Assembly: GCA_011524525.1 (NCBI GenBank)
Contig: WTKE01000108.1
Location: 120,550 to 184,549 of the forward strand
Direction of reading: 5' to 3'
DNA: 64,000 bases
Source of the DNA: Bacillus sp. (in: firmicutes)
Lineage (GTDB): Bacteria; Bacillota; Bacilli; Bacillales; Cytobacillaceae
In this document: piece after piece, positions 24,127-32,820 of the stretch
How positions within the stretch are numbered: position 1 is the stretch's first letter
Layout: each line of letters opens with the position of its first letter
Position numbers and translations under genes: made by a program
The notes under the pieces: generated by a model
Seen by the model: the letters and a program-made list of their open reading frames with translations, nothing else
Told to the model about the DNA's origin: nothing
Database searches by the model: none

Positions 24127-25380
24127 TTATCTTTTTGATAATACTTCTGTTTCGTATGTTTTTACTTCTTCTAACCAAGCCTCTTTTACAGGGACACCCA
24201 TTTGTTCACAATAGTAATCCCAAATGGCTCCAAATGGATAGGTTTTGAATTCTTCCATTAGGGCTAATCTTTCGGTGAAATTGCCTTCTTCTTGAAGCTG
24301 TTTTAATTTTTCGTTTGGCACAAGCATCGCGTATAACAGTGCCTTCACCATGTTTCTTGTACCGATTGTCCATGCCGCTACACGGTTAATACTTGCATCA
24401 AAGAAATCAAGACCGATAATGACTCGATTCAGTGCATCATTACGAACAATTTCAAGGGCAATTTCTTTTAGTTCGTCATCTAAAATCACGACATGGTCAC
24501 TATCCCAGCGTACCGGTCTTGAGACGTGAAGAGCTACCTTGTCACTATATAAAAGCATCGAAGAAATTTTGTTGGATACCGTTTCTGTTGGATGGTAATG
24601 ACCTGTATCAAGCAAGCAGATTTTATCGTTCTTTAATGCATAGCCTAGGTAGAATTCATGAGAGCCGACCACATACGATTCAGAACCAATTCCAAATACT
24701 TTGCTTTCTACCGCATCCAGATTGTATGACTCATCAACGGGTACAGCAAAAATTTTATCTAAAGAGTCCTTTAAGCGCTGTCTTGGAGTCAATCTGTCAC
24801 TAGGGATATCCTTGTAGCCATCTGGAATCCAAATATTTGTTAACGCTGGAGTTCCAAGTTCTTTTCCGAAATACTCCCCAATTTTTCTACTTCCGATACA
24901 GTGATTAATCCAAAATTCACGGATTCCTTCATCTGGATGTGAAAGAGTTAATCCATCGGATGCTTTTGGATGTGAGAAAAGAGTTGGGTTATAATCTAGC
25001 CCTAATCCTTGTTCCTTCGCCCAAGCTACCCAATTTTCAAAGTGCTTTGGCTCTAGCTCATCACGTTCCACTACTTCTCCGTTTGTTTCTGCGTAGATCG
25101 CATGAAGATTGACACGGTGCTTACCAGGAATGAGTGAAAGTGCTTTTTCTAGGTCGCTACGCAATTGCTCAGGTGTCGTTGCCTTGCCAGGGTAGTTCCC
25201 AGTTACATCAATTCCTCCAGAGAGCTCGCTAGGATTTACTTCAAATCCTCCCACATCATCGCCTTGCCAACAGTGGATAGAAATAGGTACAGATTTTAGT
25301 TTTTGTAATACGTCTTCTACATCGATTCCCCATTTTGAGTATGCTTGTTTTGCTAGTTCAAAGTTTTCCTTAATCGTCAT
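24127..25380 (-). CDS. rhaA: L-rhamnose isomerase
   Basis: A 417-residue protein, the normal length of RhaA, which interconverts L-rhamnose and L-rhamnulose in the cytoplasm using two divalent metal ions. Recognisable family segments include [17 protein letters not shown] near residue 32, [53 protein letters not shown] and [18 protein letters not shown]; the Asp/His in LLDTGHYHP and LDFFD supply metal ligands. GAGAGGAAG precedes ATG 25380. It follows rhaB by 18 bp in one operon. Confidence 0.96.
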   Translation of the reverse strand: MTIKENFELAKQAYSKWGIDVEDVLQKLKSVPISIHCWQGDDVGGFEVNPSELSGGIDVTGNYPGKATTPEQLRSDLEKALSLIPGKHRVNLHAIYAETNGEVVERDELEPKHFENWVAWAKEQGLGLDYNPTLFSHPKASDGLTLSHPDEGIREFWINHCIGSRKIGEYFGKELGTPALTNIWIPDGYKDIPSDRLTPRQRLKDSLDKIFAVPVDESYNLDAVESKVFGIGSESYVVGSHEFYLGYALKNDKICLLDTGHYHPTETVSNKISSMLLYSDKVALHVSRPVRWDSDHVVILDDELKEIALEIVRNDALNRVIIGLDFFDASINRVAAWTIGTRNMVKALLYAMLVPNEKLKQLQEEGNFTERLALMEEFKTYPFGAIWDYYCEQMGVPVKEAWLEEVKTYETEVLSKR

Positions 25381-25398
25381 GATATTCTTCCTCTCCGA

Positions 25399-26820
25399 TT
25401 ATGAGTTTGCTACTGATTTAGTAGGTTCGTATTTTTTTACTTCAAAAGATTGTTTTATAACAGAACGTGCTTCCTGTAGATCCGAAAATTCTCCTAATGC
25501 CATTAGTTGAGCTACGATATTCCCGATAGCTGTTGCTTCAATCGGACCAGCGAGCACTTCTTTGTTTGTCACGTCCGCGACAAGCTGATTCAGCATTTCA
25601 TTTTGACAGCCACCACCGATGACATTGATCTTGTCAAAAGACTTTTCAAAGATGCTTTCAATTTCTCCAATGGTTTCTTTATAGCTAGCTGCTAGACTGT
25701 CATACACACATTTCGCCACTTCCCCAGGTGTATTAGGAACACTTTGTCCCGTCTCGATGCAATAATTCATGATTTCTTGAATCATGTTGTCCGGCTTTAA
25801 GAATCGATCATCGTTGACATTAACGATTGCCCAGAAGTCTCCTGCCTCTTCTGCGAGTTCTACCAGTCTAGCGAACGAGTACTCATGATTGTAGTTGCGC
25901 TTAACCTCTTGAATCATCCATAGCCCCATAATATTTTTCAAGAAACGGAAGCGATAGTCGATACCGCCTTCATTCGTAAAATTGTAGTCTAGCGCTTTAG
26001 TGACACAGATCGGGAAATGATTCTCCGTCCCCATTAACGACCAAGTTCCTGAACTAATATAAATGGTACTCTCCTCTTCTGGTACAGAGATGACCGCCGA
26101 TCCGGTATCATGTGTGGCAGGGAGTATCACGTTCATATCAAAGCCAAGCTCTGTTACTAGCTCTTCCTTTAAGTTCCCTAGAATGGTCTTTGGCATCTGG
26201 ATTTCATGGAACATTTCCTTATTTATGCCTAAAATATCTAACAGCTCGTAATCCCATTTTTTTGTAAAAGCATTAACTAGCTGTGTGGATGTTGCATTTG
26301 TATACTCGTTCGATTTTTTCCCGGTTAGTAAAAAGTTCAAATAATCCGGTACCATTAAAAAGGACTTTGCTTTTTCTAAGATGTCAGGATGGTTTTTTTT
26401 CAAGGAGTATAGCTGGTAAATCGTGTTGAACTTTTGAAATTGAATCCCTGTTTCTAGATAGAGTCGTTCTTTTGAGATGATTTGGAATACCTCTTCCATC
26501 ATGCCGTCGGTTCGCGGATCACGGTAGGACACGGCCTCCGTAAGTGGCTGATCATTTTCATCTAGTAGGACAAAATCAACCGCCCATGTGTCAATCCCGA
26601 TACTATCAGGTTGGATACCAAGTTCACTGCACTTTATTAATCCTGTTTTAATTTCATCAAACAGTCGATCGATCTCCCAGCAAAAGTGGTTCCCTTTTTG
26701 CACAATCTTATTTTCAAATCGATATAATTCACGTAACTGTAATTGTCCATTTTCTCTATGGCCCAACATTAATCTGCCACTTGAAGCACCAATATCAACA
26801 GCAATACTGTACTTGTTCAT
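25399..26820 (-). CDS. rhaB: Rhamnulokinase
   Basis: A 473-residue FGGY-family kinase that phosphorylates L-rhamnulose to L-rhamnulose-1-phosphate. It shows the N-terminal VDIGASSGRLMLG phosphate loop, GIDTWAVDFVLLD, PATHDTGSAV and YISSGTWSLMG, and near the C-terminus INVIGGGCQNEMLNQLVADVTNKEVLAGPIEATAIGN. ATG 26820 lies 8 bases after AAGGAG; an in-frame TTG at 26826 is less likely. It heads the rhaBA operon, and a cre box overlaps the leader just upstream. Confidence 0.96.
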   Translation of the reverse strand: MNKYSIAVDIGASSGRLMLGHRENGQLQLRELYRFENKIVQKGNHFCWEIDRLFDEIKTGLIKCSELGIQPDSIGIDTWAVDFVLLDENDQPLTEAVSYRDPRTDGMMEEVFQIISKERLYLETGIQFQKFNTIYQLYSLKKNHPDILEKAKSFLMVPDYLNFLLTGKKSNEYTNATSTQLVNAFTKKWDYELLDILGINKEMFHEIQMPKTILGNLKEELVTELGFDMNVILPATHDTGSAVISVPEEESTIYISSGTWSLMGTENHFPICVTKALDYNFTNEGGIDYRFRFLKNIMGLWMIQEVKRNYNHEYSFARLVELAEEAGDFWAIVNVNDDRFLKPDNMIQEIMNYCIETGQSVPNTPGEVAKCVYDSLAASYKETIGEIESIFEKSFDKINVIGGGCQNEMLNQLVADVTNKEVLAGPIEATAIGNIVAQLMALGEFSDLQEARSVIKQSFEVKKYEPTKSVANS

Positions 26821-26838
26821 CCTCAACGCTCCTTTTGG

Positions 26839-26852
26839 TGTAACCGCTTACG
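26839..26852. promoter_or_regulatory. cre box (CcpA site) upstream of rhaB
   Basis: TGTAACCGCTTACG matches the CcpA site consensus closely (reverse strand CGTAAGCGGTTACA). It lies just before the rhaB ribosome site and after a TATGAT -10 candidate, a roadblock position. Confidence 0.75.
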
Positions 26853-26925
26853 ATACTACTATCATACTAGATTCAGAGAAATATCCTATAACGGGATTCA
26901 TTTAATTTATTGACCTTATTTGCAC

Positions 26926-27575
26926 GAAAAGCGGAAGTAGCTTGTTCAGGGGCGACAGGCATAAGACGAATCGCGCAGGAAGGCCTGCCTTCTGGAGCGA
27001 GTTGGCTTATGACCCGAGCCCCTAGCTACTGGAGCTGGACAGAGAAAAGCGGAGCGGACTGTTCTGACCCGACAAGCATAAGGCGAGCCCTGGCGGAAAG
27101 CCTGCTTTCCAGAAGGGATTGACTTATGACCGGGGAATAAAGGGTTCAATTTATTCCTTCGAGGGTCAAGGAGGGGGAGCTGGACAGAGAAAAGCGGAAG
27201 CAGCTTGGTCAGCTCCGACAGGCATAAGACGAAGACCGAAAGAGGTCCTGACCTCTGTAGGGCTTTGGCTTATGACCCCGAGGAGCTAGCTGCTGGAGCT
27301 GGACAACGAAAAGCGGAAGGGCCCGTTTAGCGACCTATGGACTCCTCGAAAAAGTTTTATGACGTGTATGCTTTTATTTGCCTGGCTTTCACGTCATAAA
27401 CCCTTTCTTATAACGCGTACGCCTCTGTTTTTTCCAGCTCTCGTGTCATAAACCTCTTCTTATGACACATATTCCTCCATTTTTCCGGCTTTCACGTCAT
27501 AAGCTCATGCTTCCCTTCGAGCGGAGCTGGACAACGAAAAGCGGAGGCAGCTTGACCAGGGGCGACAGGCAAAAG
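26926..27575. repeat. Block of about five extragenic hairpin repeats
   Basis: Copies begin GAAAAGCGG at 26926, 27044, 27189, 27308 and 27536. Full copies are 118-145 bp and end GGAGCTGGACA. Each contains CATAAG...CTTATG and outer arms such as GTAGCT/AGCTAC (copy 1) and GCAGCT/AGCTGC (copy 3), so pairing is kept while bases change. Copy 4 is interrupted by about 190 bp that holds three related CACGTCATAA/TTATGACGTG segments. Copy 5 is truncated. No plausible gene; track ORFs here are shadows of the repeats. Confidence 0.85.
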
Positions 27576-27620
27576 CTTAAATTGAATAGAAAGGCCAATT
27601 TTAATTAAGAACATAAAAAA

Positions 27621-27646
27621 ACTGGCCGAAATTGCATTCGGCCAGT
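27621..27646. terminator. Bidirectional terminator, twin of the one at 48839
   Basis: ACTGGCCGAA / TTCGGCCAGT with a 6-base loop and T-runs on both sides. On the minus strand it ends the AraC transcript beyond the 20-bp repeat array. Confidence 0.9.
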
Positions 27647-27732
27647 GCCTTTTTGTTGCTTTGGAGAGTTATTTAACCAAATTAGATTACTTTTGAAACA
27701 AAATCCTTTGCTCTTCATTCGGTTTTTTTGAG

Positions 27733-27972
27733 TTTATTTGCGATTTCAGGGATATATTTGCGATTCTGAACTTTTATTTGCGATTCCAGAAATTTATTTG
27801 CGATCCTGAACTTTTATTTGCGATTTCAGGGATTTATTTGCGATTCTGAACTTTTATTTGCGATTCCAGAAATTTATTTGCGATCCTGAACTTTTATTTG
27901 CGATTCCAGAAATTTATTTGCAATTCTGAACTTTTATTTGCTATTTGCGACTCAAGAAATTTATTTGAAGCT
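27733..27972. repeat. Tandem array 1 of a 20-bp unit (TTTATTTGCGATTCCAGAAA)
   Basis: About twelve copies, ten in strict 20-bp register (27733, 27753 ... 27913), the last two degenerate. The TTTATTTGCGAT core is nearly constant. The second half alternates between CAGAAA/CAGGGA and TGAACT types, giving a duplicated 80-bp higher-order unit (27733-27812 and 27813-27892). It lies between the AraC stop codon and its terminator, so it is expected to be transcribed as a 3' untranslated region. Confidence 0.92.
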
Positions 27973-27984
27973 GAACCACAAAGT

Positions 27985-28953
27985 TCATCTGCTCTTCTTC
28001 TCCACCCGATAATCCTTTGGAGTTTTTCCATATTTGCTTTTGAAAATCCGGTAGAAGTAGCTCATGTTGTCGTAGCCGACTTCATCAATGATTTTTGTAA
28101 TCGGCATTTCGGTTCTTTCTAAAAACTCTTTTGCTTTCGTAAGGCGTTTCTCCTGCAAAAGCTCCTTAAACGTATACTTCGTCGCTTGCTTGATTTGCTT
28201 ACTTACCGCGTAGTGAGGCTGATTCAATTGCTCAGCCAACTCATAGAGTGAAGCATTTTGGTAATGTTCATCAATATACTTCATTGTCTCAACAAGGATA
28301 TAGTGATGTTCGGTGCTTAGTTCATTTTGCTTTAATTTATCTGTGTGCTTTAAAAGCTCTATCATCAAAAGCCCCATATAAAGCTTTAAAGTAGACTCTG
28401 AAAATAACGATGGTTCCATGATTTCATCGATCATCTTCTTAATTAACTCTTGAATAGCCTCCACATGGGTAACAGCAAAGTACAAGTATTGTCCATTCTG
28501 CGTGTGATTATAGAGACTGTTAATAATGAAGTTACTCATTAAGTTGGTAGAGGATAAATAGGAAAAAATAAAATCAAAGAATTTCGGCTGAATGATAAAA
28601 TTAATGATTATATCCTCTTTTGCACAAGCTTCAATTTCGTGTTCAATATGCTGATTCAAAAATAAAAGCTCGCCCTGCTTCAAGTGAACATTCTCCGTTC
28701 CAACCTTCTGCTTTAACTCACCATGAAACACGTAATTAATTTCGATATAATTGTGGCGATGCTTGGGAAAATCAATAAATCGGGTATGTTTTCTCAGCAT
28801 TATCATCTCTTTCGGATTCAAGAACTTCTCACTTTCAATAATAAAAGACGTTTGATTCGTATAAAGGTCTTTTTTGATTTCACTACTTTGCTCGAGAATC
28901 ATCTGTTCTTCTTCTGTCATTTCCATCAAGGTTTCAAGAAGATCATTTCCCAT
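27985..28953 (-). CDS. AraC family regulator with cupin sensor domain
   Basis: A 322-residue protein: N-terminal cupin-like sugar-sensing half (FIDFPKHRHNYIEINYVFHGE, LKQGELLFLNQHIEHEI) and C-terminal AraC double HTH (ASLYELAEQLNQPHYAVSKQIKQ, then ITKIIDEVGYDNMSYFYRIFKSKYGKTPKDYR). ATG 28953 follows GAGGTG; the longer track start is not needed. It is paralogous to the AraC gene at 53425 (shared LISEF/LMSNF and NGQYLYF/NGRYLYF segments). The target is not visible; it may act on rhamnose or rhamnoside genes in this region. Confidence 0.88.
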   Translation of the reverse strand: MGNDLLETLMEMTEEEQMILEQSSEIKKDLYTNQTSFIIESEKFLNPKEMIMLRKHTRFIDFPKHRHNYIEINYVFHGELKQKVGTENVHLKQGELLFLNQHIEHEIEACAKEDIIINFIIQPKFFDFIFSYLSSTNLMSNFIINSLYNHTQNGQYLYFAVTHVEAIQELIKKMIDEIMEPSLFSESTLKLYMGLLMIELLKHTDKLKQNELSTEHHYILVETMKYIDEHYQNASLYELAEQLNQPHYAVSKQIKQATKYTFKELLQEKRLTKAKEFLERTEMPITKIIDEVGYDNMSYFYRIFKSKYGKTPKDYRVEKKSR

Positions 28954-29000
28954 ATTACACCTCATGAACGTGATTTGTGTTGTCTTTAGTTTAATATAAA

Positions 29001-29027
29001 AGCTTGCAGGGATAAACTCTGCAAGCT
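29001..29027. terminator. Hairpin upstream of the AraC gene
   Basis: AGCTTGCAG / CTGCAAGCT perfect stem with a T-rich stretch on the plus side. No gene reads into it in the plus direction, so its role is unclear. The rest of 28954-29325 holds only an extended -10 promoter (TGTTATAAT at 29215-29223) for the LytTR gene. Confidence 0.5.
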
Positions 29028-29325
29028 CATTTTTCTCTATGCTATTATGTTTTCAACATAACCGGACCTAGTGACCGACCCCCAGTGGAGGAAAGCATAT
29101 TGCTAATGATGGTCGCTTATTCACCTGTGCTCCACAAACACAAAATTAATTCTCATAGACTATGATTAACTCTGAATAATCTAGTAAATATTGGAATATG
29201 ACTTTATATGGATGTGTTATAATGAATGGACTGAAGGATGTAAGCAGTTATCTTAAATTCTTGAAAAAACAAAAACCAGAATCCTTATTCAACTGGAAAT
29301 AATTTGTATTTTCGTGGGTGGTAAT

Positions 29326-29763
29326 ATGAAAATTTCAATAGAAGAAATAAGCAAAGAACTTGGCGAAGAAATCCTCATTAGATGTCATGAAGTAGATGAT
29401 GAAATACATGAAATCGTAAACAAGCTGGAATCTCATGACCCCACTATACTCGGATATCAAAATGATAGAGTTCACCGGATTAAACTTAGTGAAATCTATT
29501 ATTTCGAGGCAGTTGACGGAAAGGTTTTTGGTTATGGTAAGGATAGCGTTTTTGAGGTAAAACAAAAGCTTTATGAGCTAGAGGTATTATGCACGGGAAA
29601 GAACTGTTTTCGTTCATCCAAATCTACTATTTTAAACATAGCTAAAATTTCATCTATATATCCGTCCATAAGCGGCCGATTCGAAGCGGTGCTTGATAAC
29701 GGGGAACGTGCGGTCGTTTCAAGACAGTATGTGCCTGTCCTAAAAAAAATGCTCGGCTTGTAG
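29326..29763 (+). CDS. LytTR-domain DNA-binding protein
   Basis: A 145-residue protein with a short N-terminal part and a LytTR domain: RVHRIKLSEIYYFEAVDGKVFGYG, CFRSSKSTILNIAKISSIYP and GERAVVSRQYVPVLKKML. It has no receiver domain. ATG 29326 follows GGGTGG. It is followed 12 bp later by a DUF3021 membrane protein, a recurrent pair in Firmicutes in which the membrane partner is thought to hold the LytTR protein in check. An extended -10 promoter lies 100 bp upstream. Confidence 0.85.
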   Translation: MKISIEEISKELGEEILIRCHEVDDEIHEIVNKLESHDPTILGYQNDRVHRIKLSEIYYFEAVDGKVFGYGKDSVFEVKQKLYELEVLCTGKNCFRSSKSTILNIAKISSIYPSISGRFEAVLDNGERAVVSRQYVPVLKKMLGL

Positions 29764-29775
29764 AAGGAGGATCAT

Positions 29776-30216
29776 ATGAGACTTACTGATATTGTACAAA
29801 AGATGATAAAGGATTTTTTGATTATCTTTGCATCTATTATCATGATAATTACATTTTTACGACAAATGTATTATCCCAATCTGGCCTTTGATTTGAAGTC
29901 GATATATATTATTATGGCCTTTTCATTGATAAGTGCATTAATGGGATTTATTTTATATTCTCCTGATGATATAAGCGAGAAAAAAATGCGCATAAAAATA
30001 GTCACTCATTTTTTTACTTTGGAGATTCTTTTGATTGCCCTGGGCAGCATTTTTGGTATTGTGAATAGTGTATTAGATGGGGTCATACTTGCTCTGCAAA
30101 TTGCAGTTATCTATATCATCGTTCGTCTGCTGTCATGGCAAAAGGATAAAAAAGAAGCCCAAAAAATCAATGAAAAACTAAAGGCATTCAAGAAAGACAT
30201 TTCAATAAAATCATAA
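29776..30216 (+). CDS. DUF3021 family membrane protein
   Basis: A 146-residue protein with four transmembrane segments (FLIIFASIIMIITFL, IYIIMAFSLISALMGFILY, FTLEILLIALGSIFGIV, VILALQIAVIYIIVRLL) and a lysine-rich cytoplasmic tail, matching DUF3021. AAGGAGG precedes ATG 29776. Likely membrane partner and inhibitor of the upstream LytTR regulator, by analogy with LytTR regulatory systems. Confidence 0.82.
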   Translation: MRLTDIVQKMIKDFLIIFASIIMIITFLRQMYYPNLAFDLKSIYIIMAFSLISALMGFILYSPDDISEKKMRIKIVTHFFTLEILLIALGSIFGIVNSVLDGVILALQIAVIYIIVRLLSWQKDKKEAQKINEKLKAFKKDISIKS

Positions 30217-30248
30217 AACAGCTGTAGTAGACAACAGATTATTTTGCG

Positions 30249-31691
30249 GTGAACTTTTTAGTTTTACCGCTCTTTTTTGCATCTTATTTGCTTCTGGATA
30301 CAACTTACCGATTTTCCATATACTTCCATTCAGTCGTTTATTATGATGAATTCATAAAAATGATTGAAGAGAGAGGGAGTCACTCTATGGGAACTTTATT
30401 ATTATTGATCGCTTTGATTTTCGAGATTAGTTTTGCCATCTACTGTATCGTTACTAAGGAAAACCATAATAAAGTAAAGAATTTGATTAGAATTAATATA
30501 TTTATAGCCTTTATCATTTTCATCATTTCACCTGTGATCGTGTGGAGCTTCCGCTGGGTTATGCTTGCTATACTGCTCTTCATTTTAGCAGTAAAGGGAA
30601 CGATTTCTCTTATCCGCAACAGAACAAATACACAAATTTACAAAACTTCTAAAATAATGTGGAAGTCCATTATGATGATGGTGGCCTTGGTATTTGCACT
30701 AGCCCCTGCCATTGTTTTTCCGCAGCATCAATTACCAAAAGTAACAGGTGATTATCAAGTCTCAACCGCTACTTATACTTATGTTGATAAAAACCGTATC
30801 GAAGAATTTACAAACACGGGGGACAACAGATTTGTTAATGTGGAATTTTGGTATCCTGAAAATGCAAAAGGGACCTACCCTCTTTTGGTGTTTTCACATG
30901 GAGCATCTGGGATTAAAACAAGTAATACCTCCACCTATACGGAACTTGCAAGTCACGGCTATGTTGTTGTTTCCATTGATCACCCGTATCACTCCTTTTT
31001 TACAGCTTCAGAGGATGGAACAAAGACATTAATCAATTCCGATTATCATCTTGAAGTCAGCAACGCCAATAAAGATGGCGTTTACATGAAGGAAGAACTT
31101 TATGGACTCATTCAAAAATGGATGAAACTGCGAACAGATGATATGAATTTTGTTATTGATACGATCCTTGCAAAAGCCAAAAGTGACAATGCACCCGTTT
31201 ATTCACTTATCGATACAGAGAAAATTGGTGTGTTCGGGCACTCGATGGGCGGGGCAGCAAGTGTTTGGCTAGGCAGAGAACGTGATGATATACGTGCAGT
31301 TGTCAATATTGATGCACCGTTCTTTAGTGAGCTTGTTTATAATAAAGAAATCGATGATTATGTGGCAAGTGACGTAACATTCACGACCCCACTTCTCAAC
31401 ATTTATTCTGATGATGTTTGGGGACAACTAGACATAAACTCCACTTATGTTGCAAACAAACTCAATAATGAACCATTCAAAGACGCCTATACTGTTCACT
31501 TCGAAGGGGCAAAACATTTAAGTTTGACCGATTTACCACTTTTCTCTCCTATCCTGGCAAGTATACTGCAAGGCGGAAAAGCGAACATTGATAAATATTA
31601 CAGCATTGAAACGGCAAATGAACTAATCCTTAAATTTTTCGACTATGAATTAAAGGGGATTGGCCATTTCTCCCCCAAAGAAACATATTGA
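30249..31691 (+). CDS. Membrane-anchored alpha/beta hydrolase (PAF-acetylhydrolase II-like)
   Basis: A 480-residue protein. About four N-terminal transmembrane segments (residues 1-170) precede an alpha/beta hydrolase: VNVEFWYPENAKGTYPLLVFSHGASG, HGYVVVSIDHPYHS, nucleophile elbow GHSMGG (Ser), INIDAPF and a C-terminal EGAKHLSLTD His. The pattern fits the platelet-activating-factor acetylhydrolase/dienelactone hydrolase-like branch. The GTG start at 30249 has a weak ribosome site. It lies 32 bp after the DUF3021 gene, so it is probably the effector gene of the LytTR/DUF3021 unit. Lipid ester substrate is a guess. Confidence 0.78.
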   Translation: MNFLVLPLFFASYLLLDTTYRFSIYFHSVVYYDEFIKMIEERGSHSMGTLLLLIALIFEISFAIYCIVTKENHNKVKNLIRINIFIAFIIFIISPVIVWSFRWVMLAILLFILAVKGTISLIRNRTNTQIYKTSKIMWKSIMMMVALVFALAPAIVFPQHQLPKVTGDYQVSTATYTYVDKNRIEEFTNTGDNRFVNVEFWYPENAKGTYPLLVFSHGASGIKTSNTSTYTELASHGYVVVSIDHPYHSFFTASEDGTKTLINSDYHLEVSNANKDGVYMKEELYGLIQKWMKLRTDDMNFVIDTILAKAKSDNAPVYSLIDTEKIGVFGHSMGGAASVWLGRERDDIRAVVNIDAPFFSELVYNKEIDDYVASDVTFTTPLLNIYSDDVWGQLDINSTYVANKLNNEPFKDAYTVHFEGAKHLSLTDLPLFSPILASILQGGKANIDKYYSIETANELILKFFDYELKGIGHFSPKETY

Positions 31692-31764
31692 TTATAACAA
31701 GACCCCATAATGCATCAAAATTAGTTCTCTTGGATTTTTCAAATAAGATGTCTTGTCCTTACTC

Positions 31765-31985
31765 GAGTAGCCGCAAAAGGAAATAAGCGGAGATATTTCC
31801 GTTAAATGCAGAATGGAGCTCGTTTCGGAGTAAATAAAGGAAGGATTTCCGCTTATGCAAAGAAAAATCTCCCCTTTTCGAATTTTTCGAGCGAATAGGC
31901 GGAATCTCTCCTTCTATTAAAGCTTTTTCTAATTATTATTACTAATTAAGCGGAATTTCTCCGTCTATTAGCTTGAGTGCTTTAC
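31765..31985. repeat. Scattered AAGCGGA...TTTCCG repeat motifs
   Basis: In the 388-bp gap between two convergent genes there are at least four related segments: AAGCGGAGATATTTCCG, GGATTTCCGCTTATG, GGCGGAATCTCTCCTTC and AAGCGGAATTTCTCCGTC. They look like decayed copies of a small palindromic repeat. No gene is evident here. Confidence 0.5.
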
Positions 31986-32079
31986 CAGAAAGACTACTCT
32001 GATATATTAGCAGGTTTGATAAAAGTCTAATTTAATAAAAGAATGTAAATCCTCCTGATAAAATAACTGGAATTTTAAT

Positions 32080-32598
32080 TTAGAAAACCATAGAGTTTTC
32101 ATTTTTCCAGACATGATTAAAAAGCCAAGATTTAAGTATATACATGGTTACAATAAAGATAATCACATTTCTCCAAATAATGCTGATTTTCCCATCCCTC
32201 GGCTGGACAATCCCCATAGAAACAATATTCCAAAACCATTTCTGATTGATGATTTTTTGTTTCTGGGTTCCTTCATCTATGTTTTGCCTTTTCTTATTTA
32301 CATGTCTAGCCCATAGTAAAACGATAATAATATCTGCAATGGAGGCAGCAATCACTGCTGTCATAGCAAACTGTTTTGACGGTTTCCAACCTTCAGATTC
32401 TAATTCCTGTTGTTTTAGAATTTCTTGTTTTTTTTCGTATGCAGCCAGTTCTGATTTAAACTCATTTGAGAATTTGCTAACATCTGAGTCTTCCTTAATC
32501 CCTTCTACATCTAAACTTTTCACAGCGAGAAGGAGTGAGCAAAACAACAATACATAAATCAGGAAAAATAATGCTATTTTCTTTTTTGAAGATTCCAT
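32080..32598 (-). CDS. Hypothetical membrane protein
   Basis: A 172-residue protein with an N-terminal TM segment (IALFFLIYVLLFCSLLLAV), an external charged coiled-coil-like stretch (FKSELAAYEKKQEILKQQELE), a second TM segment (FAMTAVIAASIADIIIVLLWA) and a third near the C-terminus (VIIFIVTMYILKSWLF). GGAGAGGAC precedes ATG 32598. No family recognised. Single gene. Confidence 0.65.
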   Translation of the reverse strand: MESSKKKIALFFLIYVLLFCSLLLAVKSLDVEGIKEDSDVSKFSNEFKSELAAYEKKQEILKQQELESEGWKPSKQFAMTAVIAASIADIIIVLLWARHVNKKRQNIDEGTQKQKIINQKWFWNIVSMGIVQPRDGKISIIWRNVIIFIVTMYILKSWLFNHVWKNENSMVF

Positions 32599-32820
32599 GT
32601 CTTTGTCCTCTCCTATAAAGAACTAATATCATCTTATTTTACCATTTATTACCCTTTTCCGGATAAAAATAGTAATAATAAACTAATTCGTGGCCTTGAC
32701 CAATACTTCAATAAACATAGGTAGCAAATCCTCCTTAAGTTAGATCTGACGAAATATTGACATCATACAAAGCATCAACCTGAATGTACTAGGAAAATCT
32801 AATGAGTAGGAGGGATTGCT

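Noticed and set aside
26910-27149. Two overlapping ORFs (70 and 67 residues) on opposite strands
   Set aside because: They lie wholly in the hairpin repeat block, have no ribosome sites, and their sequence simply follows the repeats.
27733-27972. CRISPR array
   Set aside because: The period is only 20 bp with about 8 variable bases, so there is no room for spacers, and no cas genes are present.
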